Under the pieces are notes generated by a model. The model had not been told where the DNA came from, ran no database searches, and saw only the letters and a list, made by a program, of their open reading frames with translations. A stretch of DNA of 64,000 nucleotides from Telluria aromaticivorans (lineage in GTDB: Bacteria; Pseudomonadota; Gammaproteobacteria; Burkholderiales; Burkholderiaceae_D): the NCBI RefSeq assembly GCF_013003915.1, contig NZ_JABAIV010000010.1, positions 1 through 64,000 of the forward strand, read 5' to 3'. Positions 18,963-28,188 of the stretch are shown here, one piece after another. Made by a program: the position numbers and the translations under genes. The stretch's first letter is position 1, and each line of letters starts with the position of its first letter.

Positions 18963-21224
18963 ATGAAATTTCGTTTCCCCATCATCATCATCGACGAGGA
19001 CTTCCGTTCCGAGAACACCTCGGGCCTCGGCATCCGCGCCCTCGCAGCCGCGATGGAGCAGGAAGGCATGGAAGTGCTTGGCCTGACCAGCTACGGCGAC
19101 CTGTCCCAGTTCGCCCAGCAGCAGTCGCGCGCCTCCGCCTTCGTGCTGTCGATCGACGACGAGGAATTCGGCAGCGGCTCCATCGAGGAGACCGATACCG
19201 CGCTGACCCGCCTGCGCGCGTTTGTGAAAGAAATCCGCCACAAGAACTCGGACATCCCGATCTATATCTACGGCGAGACGCGCACCAGCCGCCACATCCC
19301 GAACGACGTCCTGAAGGAGCTGCACGGCTTCATCCACATGTTCGAGGACACCCCGGAATTCGTCGCGCGCCACATCATCCGCGAAGCCAAGTCCTACCTG
19401 GACAGCCTGGCGCCGCCCTTCTTCCGGGCGCTGGTGAACTACGCCTACGACGGCTCCTACTCGTGGCACTGCCCGGGCCACTCGGGCGGCGTCGCCTTCC
19501 TGAAGTCGCCGGTCGGCCAGATGTTCCACCAGTTCTTCGGCGAGAACATGCTGCGCGCCGACGTCTGCAACGCAGTGGAAGAACTCGGCCAGCTGCTGGA
19601 CCATACCGGGCCGGTCGCCAAGTCCGAGCGCAATGCCGCGCGCATCTATGGCGCCGACCACTGCTATTTCGTCACCAACGGCACCTCGACCTCGAACAAG
19701 ATGGTCTGGCACAGCACGGTCGCGCCAGGCGACATTGTGGTGGTCGACCGTAACTGCCACAAGTCGATCCTGCACTCGATCATCATGTGCGGCGCGATTC
19801 CCGTGTTCCTGATGCCGACCCGGAACAACCTCGGCATCATCGGCCCGATCCCGCTCGAAGAGTTCACCGCCGAATCGATCGCCCGCAAGATCGAGGCCAA
19901 TCCGTTCGCGCGCGAAGCCGTCAACAAGAAGCCGCGCATCCTGACCATTACCCAGTCGACCTACGACGGCGTGGTGTACAACGTCGAGACCCTGCGCGAG
20001 ATGTTGGACGGGAAGATCGACACCCTGCACTTCGACGAAGCCTGGCTGCCGCACGCCACCTTCCACAGCTTCTACAAGAACATGCACGCGATCGGCGCCG
20101 ACCGCCCGCGCGCCAAGGAGTCGATGATCTTCTCGACCCAGTCGACGCACAAGCTTCTCGCAGGTTTGTCGCAGGCCTCGCAGGTGCTGGTGCGCGAATC
20201 GCAGAGCGTCAAGCTCGACCAGGATGCCTTCAACGAGGCCTACCTGATGCACACCTCGACCTCGCCGCAGTACTCGATCATCGCTTCCTGCGACGTCGCC
20301 GCGGCGATGATGGAAGCGCCGGGAGGCACCGCGCTGGTGGAAGAATCGATCCTGGAAGCGCTCGACTTCCGCCGCGCCATGAAGAAGGTCGACGCCGAAT
20401 TCGGCGACGACTGGTGGTTCAAGGTCTGGGGCCCGGACGTGCTGTCGGAAGAAGGCATCGGCGAGCAGAAGGACTGGATGATCCATGCCGACGACGACTG
20501 GCACGGCTTCGGCCCGCTGGCCGAAGGCTTCAACATGCTCGACCCGATCAAGGCGACCATCGTCACCCCGGGCCTGTCGCTGGACGGGAAGTTCGGCGAG
20601 ACCGGCATCCCGGCTTCGATCGTGACCAAATACCTGGCCGAACACGGCGTGATCATCGAGAAGTGCGGCCTGTACTCGTTCTTCATCATGTTCACCATTG
20701 GTATTACCAAGGGCCGCTGGAACACCCTGGTGACGGCGCTGCAGCAATTCAAGGACGACTACGACCGCAACCAGCCGATGTGGCGCGTGATGCCGCAATT
20801 CGCCGCGGCCAACCCGCGCTACGAAACCCGAGGCCTGCGCGACCTGTGCACCGAGATCCACCTGATCTACAAGCAGCACGACGTGGCGCGCCTGACCACC
20901 GTGATGTATACCTCGGACATGGTGCCGGCCATGAAGCCGTCGGATGCGTTTGCCAAGATGGCGCACCGCCAGATCGAGCGCGTGGCGATCGACGACCTCG
21001 AAGGACGCATCACCGCGATCCTGCTGACGCCTTACCCGCCAGGCATCCCGCTGCTGATCCCCGGCGAACGCTTCAACCGCACCATCGTCGATTACCTGCG
21101 CTTCGCACGCGACTTCAACGAGCGCTTCCCGGGCTTCGAAACCGACGTGCACGGGCTGGTCAAGCGCGAGGTGGACGGCAAGCGGGGGTATTTCGTGGAC
21201 TGCGTGATGCAGGACGAAGTGTAA
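18963..21224 (+). CDS. Orn/Lys/Arg decarboxylase (large, acid-inducible type)
   Basis: 753 residues, the full length of the large basic amino acid decarboxylases. An N-terminal wing domain of flavodoxin fold (about 1-130) precedes the PLP domain with NGTSTSNKMVWHS, HFDEAW and the PLP lysine in STQSTHKLLAGLSQ. A C-terminal domain follows. It removes CO2 from arginine, lysine or ornithine, consuming a proton. Which substrate is used cannot be read safely; Burkholderiales homologues are mostly called arginine decarboxylase. GGAG at 18953 favours the ATG at 18963. No antiporter gene adjoins, so a classic acid-resistance pair is not evident. Confidence 0.9.
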   Translation: MKFRFPIIIIDEDFRSENTSGLGIRALAAAMEQEGMEVLGLTSYGDLSQFAQQQSRASAFVLSIDDEEFGSGSIEETDTALTRLRAFVKEIRHKNSDIPIYIYGETRTSRHIPNDVLKELHGFIHMFEDTPEFVARHIIREAKSYLDSLAPPFFRALVNYAYDGSYSWHCPGHSGGVAFLKSPVGQMFHQFFGENMLRADVCNAVEELGQLLDHTGPVAKSERNAARIYGADHCYFVTNGTSTSNKMVWHSTVAPGDIVVVDRNCHKSILHSIIMCGAIPVFLMPTRNNLGIIGPIPLEEFTAESIARKIEANPFAREAVNKKPRILTITQSTYDGVVYNVETLREMLDGKIDTLHFDEAWLPHATFHSFYKNMHAIGADRPRAKESMIFSTQSTHKLLAGLSQASQVLVRESQSVKLDQDAFNEAYLMHTSTSPQYSIIASCDVAAAMMEAPGGTALVEESILEALDFRRAMKKVDAEFGDDWWFKVWGPDVLSEEGIGEQKDWMIHADDDWHGFGPLAEGFNMLDPIKATIVTPGLSLDGKFGETGIPASIVTKYLAEHGVIIEKCGLYSFFIMFTIGITKGRWNTLVTALQQFKDDYDRNQPMWRVMPQFAAANPRYETRGLRDLCTEIHLIYKQHDVARLTTVMYTSDMVPAMKPSDAFAKMAHRQIERVAIDDLEGRITAILLTPYPPGIPLLIPGERFNRTIVDYLRFARDFNERFPGFETDVHGLVKREVDGKRGYFVDCVMQDEV

Positions 21225-21232
21225 GAAAAACG

Positions 21233-21254
21233 AAAGGGGCTTCGGCCCCTTTTC
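21233..21254 (+). terminator. Rho-independent terminator of the decarboxylase gene
   Basis: AAAGGGGC and GCCCCTTTT form a strong stem around a TTCG tetraloop, followed by T residues. It begins 9 bp after the decarboxylase stop codon. This is the clearest intrinsic terminator in the window. Confidence 0.9.
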
Positions 21255-21272
21255 TGTGCTTGCCCTTAACCC

Positions 21273-21404
21273 GTAGGGTGGGCAGGGTAATTTCGGGCAA
21301 TGCTCGGAATTACGCCCACGCGGTGATAGGTTGCGTAAGAAGACCGCACCGCGTCCGTGCTACCGCTGGTTGAACGCGTGGGCAGAAATCTGCCCACCCT
21401 ACGG
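21273..21404. repeat. Dispersed nested-hairpin intergenic repeat, copy 3
   Basis: It opens GTAGGGTGGGCAGGG and closes CTGCCCACCCTACGGG; the right half (CGCACCGCGTCCGTGCTA, then GGTTGAACGCGTGGGCAG) matches copy 2 almost base for base. The left arm carries a longer insert of about 20 bp. It sits between the convergent decarboxylase and CDF transporter genes, just past a separate intrinsic terminator. Confidence 0.8.
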
Positions 21405-21462
21405 GTCCCGGGCATCGGCCAATATCCGGCCTCGATGGGCTTCTAGTGTATTCGCCGCAGCG

Positions 21463-22137
21463 CTAGCGGCGTTTGAGTTCCACCGGCGCCGCAGGCGCCG
21501 GCAGCGGCGCCACGGGCACACGCAGCTCGGCGCGGGCCTGCACAATCACACTGCGCGCCGCCGACAGTCCCAGCAGCCCCATCACGGTCGCCACCAGCAA
21601 ATCCGGCACCCCACTCCCCGTCTGGAACACGCCGAGCGCTGCCACCAGCACCGCCACGTTGCCGATTGCATCGTTGCGGGTGCACAGCCACACCGAGCGC
21701 ATGTTGGCGTCGCCATTCCGGTAAGCGTAGAGCAGCACGCCGACCAGGCAGTTGGCGGCCAGTGCTGCAGATCCGATGATACCCATGGTGTGCGCTTGCG
21801 GCACGGTGCCGCTTTGCAGGTGCCAGAAGGCGCTGCCGAGCACGAAGATGCCGTAGCCGCCCATGGTCGCGCCCTTGAGCAGCGCGGTGCGCGAGCGCCA
21901 CACCGGCGCCAGGGCCAGCACGAACAGCGAGATGCCGTAGTTGGCGGCGTCGCCTAAAAAATCGACCGCATCGGCCAGCAGCGCGACCGAACCGGCCGCC
22001 CAGCCACCGACGATTTCGACGCCGAACATGAGCGCATTGACCCACAGCGCAATCCAGAGGATGCGCCGGTAGCGCGGATCGACGGGCGGCTTGCCGGTAG
22101 AACAGCCGCCGCTGCAGCAGTCGGACATCGCAGGCAT
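21463..22137 (-). CDS. Cation diffusion facilitator family transporter
   Basis: 224 residues with five to six hydrophobic helices. The CDF signature is in ALLADAVDFLGDAANYGIS and the second metal-binding helix in CTRNDAIGNVAVLVAALGV. A cysteine-rich N-terminus (SDCCSGGCS) may capture thiophilic metal. Family members exchange Zn2+, Co2+ or similar for protons. It lacks the usual C-terminal cytoplasmic domain, like the short CDF group. Start may be 22137 or 22126. Confidence 0.8.
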   Translation of the reverse strand: MPAMSDCCSGGCSTGKPPVDPRYRRILWIALWVNALMFGVEIVGGWAAGSVALLADAVDFLGDAANYGISLFVLALAPVWRSRTALLKGATMGGYGIFVLGSAFWHLQSGTVPQAHTMGIIGSAALAANCLVGVLLYAYRNGDANMRSVWLCTRNDAIGNVAVLVAALGVFQTGSGVPDLLVATVMGLLGLSAARSVIVQARAELRVPVAPLPAPAAPVELKRR

Positions 22138-22196
22138 CCATCATGAAGAGCCCGCCGGTATGATTCAATTCCGGCGGGGTGGCACGAAAATATGTA

Positions 22197-22763
22197 TCAG
22201 GTCTTGGGCAGCGTGACGCCGTGCTGGCCCTGGTATTTTCCGCCGCGGTCCTTGTACGAGGTTTCGCAGACTTCGTCGGATTCGAAGAACAGCACCTGGG
22301 CGCAGCCCTCGCCCGCATAGATCTTGGCCGGCAGCGGGGTGGTGTTCGAGAACTCGAGCGTCACATAGCCTTCCCATTCCGGTTCGAACGGGGTGACGTT
22401 GACGATGATGCCGCAGCGCGCATAGGTCGACTTGCCGAGGCAGACAGTCAACACGTTGCGCGGGATGCGGAAGTATTCGATGGTGCGGGCCAGCGCGAAC
22501 GAGTTCGGCGGGATGATGCAGACATCGCTCTTCACGTCGACGAAGGAATTCGAATCGAAGTTCTTCGGGTCGACGATGGTGCTGTTGATGTTGGTGAAGA
22601 TCTTGAATTCGTCGGCGCAGCGGATATCGTAGCCGTACGAAGAGGTGCCGAAGGAGATGACCTTGCGGCCGTCGAGCTCGCGCACCTGCTGCGGCTCGAA
22701 CGGTTCGATCATTCCGGTTGATTCCGCCATGCGGCGGATCCATTTGTCGCTTTTGATAGCCAT
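22197..22763 (-). CDS. dcd: dCTP deaminase
   Basis: 188 residues, normal length. The conserved [58 protein letters not shown] (with the catalytic glutamate) and AQVLFFES blocks are intact. It deaminates dCTP to dUTP, which after hydrolysis feeds ThyA in the same window. It precedes the CDF gene by about 60 bp on the same strand. Confidence 0.96.
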   Translation of the reverse strand: MAIKSDKWIRRMAESTGMIEPFEPQQVRELDGRKVISFGTSSYGYDIRCADEFKIFTNINSTIVDPKNFDSNSFVDVKSDVCIIPPNSFALARTIEYFRIPRNVLTVCLGKSTYARCGIIVNVTPFEPEWEGYVTLEFSNTTPLPAKIYAGEGCAQVLFFESDEVCETSYKDRGGKYQGQHGVTLPKT

Positions 22764-22800
22764 TGTCGAAATTCCAAGAGATCAATTCCGCGATTTTACG

Positions 22801-23637
22801 CTAATTGATTGCCCCAAGCACAGGGGGATTGACGGCCTGCGGCGACGAAGATAACAGGCGCCCGATCATCTCATGGGTCAGGCGCGCCGTGGTTTCCGGT
22901 TTCTCGAGCGGATACAGGTGGCCGCCCTCGATCATCACCAGCCGGTCGCCGACCAGCCTGCGCGTGGCGTCGAGCCCGGCCTGGCGCAGTTCTTCCGAGG
23001 TGGTGCCGGCGATGAAACCGATCGGCAGAGGATACGGCTCGCGGATGATCGCGCCCATGTGGTGCGGCAGCGTGTTGTAGATGAGGGTTTCCACCGCGCG
23101 GTCGAAGCGCAGCTGCACGCCTTCCGGGTGCGGGACCAGGCCGTGGTCGAGATAGTCGTCGAGCGCGCCCGGCGCCCAGGCCTGGAACATCGGCTTCGAG
23201 ATGAAATGCTGGTAGGCCGCGGCGCGATCCGGCCAGGTAGTGCGGCGGCGCTCGGAAAACTTTGCCGGCGAAAAGCTCGAACCCATGCCGCGGCTTTTCA
23301 CCAGGCGCCACAGGAAGGCGCGCCAGCCGGCCACCACCGGCGAATCGAGCATCACGACGCAGCGCGCCAGCTCCGGGCGCTCCTTGGCCGCCATCATGCT
23401 GAGCATGCCGCCGAGCGAATGGCCGACCAGGATCGGCGGCTGCTCGTAGCCCTCCAGGTGATGGATCAGTTCATCCACCAGCCCATGCCAGCCATCGCCC
23501 ACCGGGAAGCGCGGATCGTGGCCATACATGTCGTGGGCGCGCACCTCGTAGTGCGTGCCGAGGGCCTGGAACAGCCGGTTGTAGGTGCCGGCGGGATAGC
23601 TGTTCCCGTGGGAGAAATGCAGCAGTGGTTTGCTCAT
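22801..23637 (-). CDS. Alpha/beta hydrolase
   Basis: 278 residues of the alpha/beta-hydrolase fold. It has FSHGNSYPAGTY at the oxyanion strand, the nucleophile elbow GHSLGGM, and a C-terminal histidine in EGGHLYPLEKPE. The ATG at 23637 (MSKPLLHFSHG) places the first strand directly after the start; the frame is open to 23691. Substrate unknown. It is co-directional with dcd, 37 bp upstream of it. Confidence 0.85.
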   Translation of the reverse strand: MSKPLLHFSHGNSYPAGTYNRLFQALGTHYEVRAHDMYGHDPRFPVGDGWHGLVDELIHHLEGYEQPPILVGHSLGGMLSMMAAKERPELARCVVMLDSPVVAGWRAFLWRLVKSRGMGSSFSPAKFSERRRTTWPDRAAAYQHFISKPMFQAWAPGALDDYLDHGLVPHPEGVQLRFDRAVETLIYNTLPHHMGAIIREPYPLPIGFIAGTTSEELRQAGLDATRRLVGDRLVMIEGGHLYPLEKPETTARLTHEMIGRLLSSSPQAVNPPVLGAIN

Positions 23638-23831
23638 GGACGGGCTGGCTTCATTGACAACGGATTTCCATTGTAATGAAAGAACCCCCATTCAGAACTT
23701 TGTTTAGAGGGAAACACCTATTGCCGCCGGTGGAGCGGGTCCACATTCCATGTCAGATTATGCCGGACGAATGTTTCTCTAGAGCATCACCGTGCTACCA
23801 TTCGGCTCGGCTTATTTAACCAGGCACCAAG

Positions 23832-25976
23832 ATGGCAACTGCGGCACTCAAGAGGACCGGAACCCGGATCGACGAAATCCTCACCGGCGACAGCGGCGAC
23901 GACGAACTGATCGGCGCGGGTGGCGCGGACATCCTGTCCGGCCTGGACGGCAACGACACGATCGACAGCGGCCTGATGTTCGATGCGGCGAGCGGCACCT
24001 GGGTCAAGGACGACAAGGGCGACACGCTCGACGGCGGCAAGGGCAACGACAACCTGTCGGGCGCCACTGGGGACGACATCCTGCTGGGCGGCGACGGCGA
24101 TGACGAGCTGTACGGCGGCGGCGGCAAGGACCGCCTGGTGGGCGGGGCCGGCAACGACACCCTGCAAAACGGCCCGCCCTGGAACCCGCTCACCGACGAA
24201 TTCGAAACCGACCTGTTCGGCGACCTGCTCGACGGCGGCGACGGCAACGACACGCTCTACGGGGACGCCGCCGGCGACACCCTGCTGGGCGGCGCCGGGG
24301 ACGACGAGCTGTACGGCGACGGCGGCGACGACCTGCTCGACGGCGGCAGCGGCGCCAACATCCTGGCCGGCGGCGAAGGCGACGATACCTATGTCGTGCG
24401 CAGCGTGCTGGACACCATCTGGGACGAAGGCGGCAACGACAAGGGCACCATCCATGCCGACTGGTTCCTGCCGATCGGCAGTGTCGAGAGCTGGACCTGG
24501 GCCCCGGGCGTGAAGCAGGTGCCGAACTGGATCGCCGCGCTGGCGGTCGAGCCGCCGGGAACGCGCGTCAGCGGCGAGACCAGGATCATCGACTATCACT
24601 TCGCCCAGACTCCGGCGAAGTACTTCAGCGAGGAAGACAAGGCCGGCTTCGAGCCGTTCAACGCGGCCCAGCGCGTGTTTGCGCGCACGGTCTTCGATTA
24701 CGTGAGCACCGTCCTGAACGTGCAGTTCCGCGAGTCGGCCGAACTCGATGGCGAAGGCGTGCTGGTCATGGCCAACAACCTGCAGCCCGATTCCTCGGGC
24801 TACGCGAGCAGCCGCCACCTGATGCTCGACACCGAGACCCGGGACAACCTGGCGCCGTCCGCCTTCAATGCGGGCGCCCAGATCCTGCTGCACGAGCTGG
24901 GCCACGTGCTCGGGCTCAAGCATCCGTTCGGCCACGAAGATGCCGACGGCGATATCGGAGACGGTCCTTTCCTGAGCAGTGCCGAGGATGACGGCGTCCA
25001 CACCCTGATGTCGTACAACACCGACGACCTCGATTACCAGCTGGCCTACAGCCCGCTCGACCTGGCGGCGCTGCAGTACATGTACGGCCCCGCCCAGCAG
25101 GTCGCCGCCGGCGACACCACCTGGGTGCTGGACGCGCAGCGCGCCAACATCATTGGCGACGGCAGCGGGCGCGACACGCTCGACGCCAGCGCGTTTGCCG
25201 GCGGCGCCACGGTCGACCTGCGTCCGGGCTACTGGGGCTATCTTGGCCAGCAGGCCGACTCGATCGTGAAGGCGGGCCAGGTCACGGTCAACTTCGGCAC
25301 CGTGATCGAAAACCTGCGCGGCGGCGCCGGCAACGACAGCCTGAGCGGCAACGAGGCCGACAACCGCATCGAAGGCGGCGCCGGCAACGATACGCTGTCG
25401 GGCGGCGCCGGCAGCGACGTCCTCGATGGCGGCCAGGGACGCGACCTCGCCACCTATGCGGGCAGGTTCGCGGACTACGCGGTCAAGGTGGGCAAGGTGG
25501 GCAGCACGGTCACCAGCAAGGGCCAGCCGCTCGAGGCCGACACCCTGGCCGGCATCGAAGGCCTGAAGTTCGACGACACCATGGTGAGCCTCGAGATCGA
25601 CGGCGTCGCCGGCCAGGCCTACCGGCTCTACCAGGCGGCCTTCAACCGCACGCCGGACCTCGATGGACTTGGCTACTGGATCGGCCGCATGGAATTGGGC
25701 GCCGGCCTGGGCGAGGTAGCCGCCGCCTTCATCGGGTCGCAGGAATTCATCGGCATGTACGGCACGGCGCCGGCCAACGGCGACTTCCTGAACAAGGTCT
25801 ACCAGAACATCCTGCACCGCGCGCCCGACCAGGCCGGTTTCGACTACTGGCTGGGCGTCATGAACGCGGGGCTGAGCGCCACCGACGTGCTGGCGCAGTT
25901 CAGCGAGAGCGGCGAGAACATCGCCGCCCTGGCCGGCGTGCTCGAAGGCGGGATCGCCTACGCGCCGTACGGCTGA
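23832..25976 (+). CDS. RTX-type serralysin-like metalloprotease with DUF4214 tail
   Basis: 714 residues without a Sec signal. Residues ~17-185 are GGxGxDxLx-type calcium-binding RTX repeats; the zinc protease follows, with HELGHVLGLKHP at 354-365 (three His ligands and catalytic Glu355) and the Met-turn TLMSYN near 393. A second RTX set occupies ~475-525, and ~590-710 holds two DUF4214 repeats (AFNRTPDLDGLGYWIGRME; NILHRAPDQAGFDYWLGVMN). Such proteins leave through type I secretion and digest extracellular protein. RTX repeats in front of the catalytic domain are unusual. No type I secretion genes lie nearby. Confidence 0.88.
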   Translation: MATAALKRTGTRIDEILTGDSGDDELIGAGGADILSGLDGNDTIDSGLMFDAASGTWVKDDKGDTLDGGKGNDNLSGATGDDILLGGDGDDELYGGGGKDRLVGGAGNDTLQNGPPWNPLTDEFETDLFGDLLDGGDGNDTLYGDAAGDTLLGGAGDDELYGDGGDDLLDGGSGANILAGGEGDDTYVVRSVLDTIWDEGGNDKGTIHADWFLPIGSVESWTWAPGVKQVPNWIAALAVEPPGTRVSGETRIIDYHFAQTPAKYFSEEDKAGFEPFNAAQRVFARTVFDYVSTVLNVQFRESAELDGEGVLVMANNLQPDSSGYASSRHLMLDTETRDNLAPSAFNAGAQILLHELGHVLGLKHPFGHEDADGDIGDGPFLSSAEDDGVHTLMSYNTDDLDYQLAYSPLDLAALQYMYGPAQQVAAGDTTWVLDAQRANIIGDGSGRDTLDASAFAGGATVDLRPGYWGYLGQQADSIVKAGQVTVNFGTVIENLRGGAGNDSLSGNEADNRIEGGAGNDTLSGGAGSDVLDGGQGRDLATYAGRFADYAVKVGKVGSTVTSKGQPLEADTLAGIEGLKFDDTMVSLEIDGVAGQAYRLYQAAFNRTPDLDGLGYWIGRMELGAGLGEVAAAFIGSQEFIGMYGTAPANGDFLNKVYQNILHRAPDQAGFDYWLGVMNAGLSATDVLAQFSESGENIAALAGVLEGGIAYAPYG

Positions 25977-26080
25977 AGCGGCGCCGGCCGGCTCCGTTAA
26001 ACGTCGTAATCCCATGTAAATCCGGGTAAATCTTCCTTTAACACAACAGCCTGATTCCGCGGTTTTGCTATCCTGCTTCC

Positions 26081-26767
26081 ATGAACCATGTGCTGCTGAT
26101 TGACGACGACGTCGAACTCGTCGGGATGTTTGCTGAATACCTCGAGCAGGAGGGGTTCCGCGTCGCCTGCGTCCACAACGGCGACGACGGCGCGCGCGCG
26201 GCGCTGGGCGGCGAGTATGCGATCGCCATCCTCGACGTGATGATGCCCGGCACGAACGGCATCGAGGCGCTGCGGCGGATCCGCGCGGGCAGCCGCATCC
26301 CGGTGCTGATGCTGACCGCGCGCGGCGACGACGCCGACCGTATCCTCGGCCTCGAACTGGGCGCCGACGACTATGTCGCCAAGCCCTGCACCCCGCGCGA
26401 ACTCACCGCCCGCGTACGCGCCATCCTGCGCCGCACCCAGGCCACGCAGGGCGACGGGCCGGGCGCGCTCATTACGGTCGGCAAACTCGCGATGTACCCG
26501 GAACAGCGCCGCGTGACCTGGGACGGCGTGCCGGTCGAACTGACCAGTACCGAATTCAACCTGCTGGAAGTGCTGGCGCGCCAGGCCGGCCGCCCGGTCA
26601 GCAAGAACGAACTGTCGGAACAGGGCCTCGGCCGGCCGCTGGCGCGTTTCGACCGCAATATCGACGTCCACCTGAGCAGCCTGCGCCACAAGCTGGGGCC
26701 CCTCCCGGACGGCCGCTCCTGCCTGCAGACGATCTACCGCCAGGGCTACCAGCTGATCCGGGAATAG
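26081..26767 (+). CDS. OmpR-family response regulator, CpxR-like
   Basis: 228 residues: receiver (DDD near the start, phospho-acceptor in AILDVMMPG, signalling Thr in LMLTARGDD, Lys in DDYVAKPC) and a winged-helix DNA-binding domain (TSTEFNLLEVLARQAGRPVS to the TIYRQGYQLI end). It probably controls envelope-stress genes, as CpxR does. It pairs with the kinase that starts one base after its stop. Confidence 0.88.
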   Translation: MNHVLLIDDDVELVGMFAEYLEQEGFRVACVHNGDDGARAALGGEYAIAILDVMMPGTNGIEALRRIRAGSRIPVLMLTARGDDADRILGLELGADDYVAKPCTPRELTARVRAILRRTQATQGDGPGALITVGKLAMYPEQRRVTWDGVPVELTSTEFNLLEVLARQAGRPVSKNELSEQGLGRPLARFDRNIDVHLSSLRHKLGPLPDGRSCLQTIYRQGYQLIRE

Positions 26768-26768
26768 C

Positions 26769-28184
26769 ATGGGCCGCCTGTTCTGGAAGTTCTTCCTTTG
26801 CATCCTGCTGGCCCAGGTGGCCGCCACCATCGGTATCGGCGGCGCGTTCTGGCTGCGCGACCAGTCCCGCAGCCGCGCCGCCGAACTCGATACCGGGCCA
26901 CCGGCCTTCGTCGCCCTCGACGCCGCCGCCGCCACGCTCAAGCACGGCGGCATGCCGGCGCTGCGCGGCATGGTCAGCGAAATGAAGCGCCCGCAGATCT
27001 TCTTGCTCGACCCGCGCCGGCGCGAGCTGCTGGGGCGCCCGGTCCCACCTGAACTGCTGGCCGAGGTCGACCGCAAGCTGGCCTCGGGCGAGCCGCTGCG
27101 CGGCATCCGGTATCTCACCGGCCCCGGAGGCGTACGCTATCTCGCATTCGTGCAGCGTCCCAACCTGAGGATGGGCATGGCGGCGCGCGTCGCCACCTCA
27201 CCTGCCCTGGTGAGCACGGGCGGCCGGCCGCCGCATGGTTTCGGGCCCGGTGGTTTCAGCCGCACGGTCGGGCAGGTCTTCGGCATCGTCGCCGGCACCC
27301 TCGCCAGCCTGCTGTTTGCCGCCCTCCTCGCCTGGTATTTTTCGCGCCCGATCCGCGCATTGCGCAGCGCCTTCGAGGCAGCTTCCGCCGGCGACCTGGC
27401 CCCGCGCTTTACCGGCAAGGGACGCGGCGGCGCACGTGGCGGCGACGAGCTGAGCGACCTGGGACGGGATTTCGACCGCATGAGCGCGCAGTTGCGGGCC
27501 TTGATGGACGGCCAGCGCCGCCTGCTGCACGACGTGTCGCACGAACTGCGTTCGCCGCTGGCGCGCCTGCAGGCGGCGGTGGGCCTGGCCCACCAGCAGC
27601 CGGAGAAGATCGCCTCCTCGCTCGACCGCATCGAGCGCGAGAGCATGCGCATGGACAAACTGGTGGGCGGCCTGCTGACCCTGTCGCGCCTGGAAGCGAC
27701 GCCGGCCATCGCGCAGCGCGAACAGGTCGACCTGGCCGAACTGATGGACGAGATCGTGGCGGATGCGCGCTTCGAGAATGGCAGCGGCCTGCCGGGCGAT
27801 GCGTCGCCGAGCGTGAACGTCGAGGCGCCCGGCCCCGTAATCGTCCAGGGCGATCCGGACTTGTTGTGGAGCGCACTGGAGAACATCGTGCGCAATGCGA
27901 TCCGCCATGGCGGCAGCGGCGGCAAGGTCAGGGCGGTGCTGCGCAGCGACGGACGGTCGGCGCAGATCGAGGTGCTCGACCGTGGCCCCGGCATCGCCCC
28001 GGCCGACCTGGCCTCGGTGTTCGAGCCTTTCTTCCGCTCCAACCCGGGCGCCAACGTCGACGGTCACGGACTCGGCCTGGCGATCGCCCAGCGCGTGGTG
28101 CTGGCCCATGGCGGCCAGATTCGCGCGGCCAACCGCGACGGCGGCGGGCTGCAAGTCACGGTGAGCCTGCCCCTGGAGGCTTGA
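26769..28184 (+). CDS. Sensor histidine kinase, CpxA-like
   Basis: 471 residues. Helix 1 (FFLCILLAQVAATIGIGGAF), a periplasmic sensor to about 155, helix 2 (FGIVAGTLASLLFAALLAWY), HAMP, a HisKA domain with the phospho-histidine in LLHDVSHELRSPLARLQ, and an ATPase domain with NIVRNAIRHG, DRGPGIAP and GHGLGLAIAQ. It phosphorylates the upstream regulator. The kinase stop is 4 bp from the stop of convergent comEC, so there is no room for an ordinary terminator. Confidence 0.88.
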   Translation: MGRLFWKFFLCILLAQVAATIGIGGAFWLRDQSRSRAAELDTGPPAFVALDAAAATLKHGGMPALRGMVSEMKRPQIFLLDPRRRELLGRPVPPELLAEVDRKLASGEPLRGIRYLTGPGGVRYLAFVQRPNLRMGMAARVATSPALVSTGGRPPHGFGPGGFSRTVGQVFGIVAGTLASLLFAALLAWYFSRPIRALRSAFEAASAGDLAPRFTGKGRGGARGGDELSDLGRDFDRMSAQLRALMDGQRRLLHDVSHELRSPLARLQAAVGLAHQQPEKIASSLDRIERESMRMDKLVGGLLTLSRLEATPAIAQREQVDLAELMDEIVADARFENGSGLPGDASPSVNVEAPGPVIVQGDPDLLWSALENIVRNAIRHGGSGGKVRAVLRSDGRSAQIEVLDRGPGIAPADLASVFEPFFRSNPGANVDGHGLGLAIAQRVVLAHGGQIRAANRDGGGLQVTVSLPLEA

Positions 28185-28188
28185 TACC

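Noticed and set aside
18816..21152. A 778-residue open frame antisense to the decarboxylase
   Set aside because: It is a GC-driven shadow: the plus-strand frame has full decarboxylase motifs, while the antisense product is a low-complexity His/Arg/Val-rich reading without family features.
23880..24360. Direct repeats that could suggest a tandem or CRISPR array
   Set aside because: They are the coding repeats for GGxGxD calcium-binding units; spacing is 27 bp multiples with no unique spacers. No CRISPR array was seen in the window.
23787..26015. A 742-residue antisense frame over the RTX protease
   Set aside because: It mirrors the repeat structure of the real gene and has no domain of its own.
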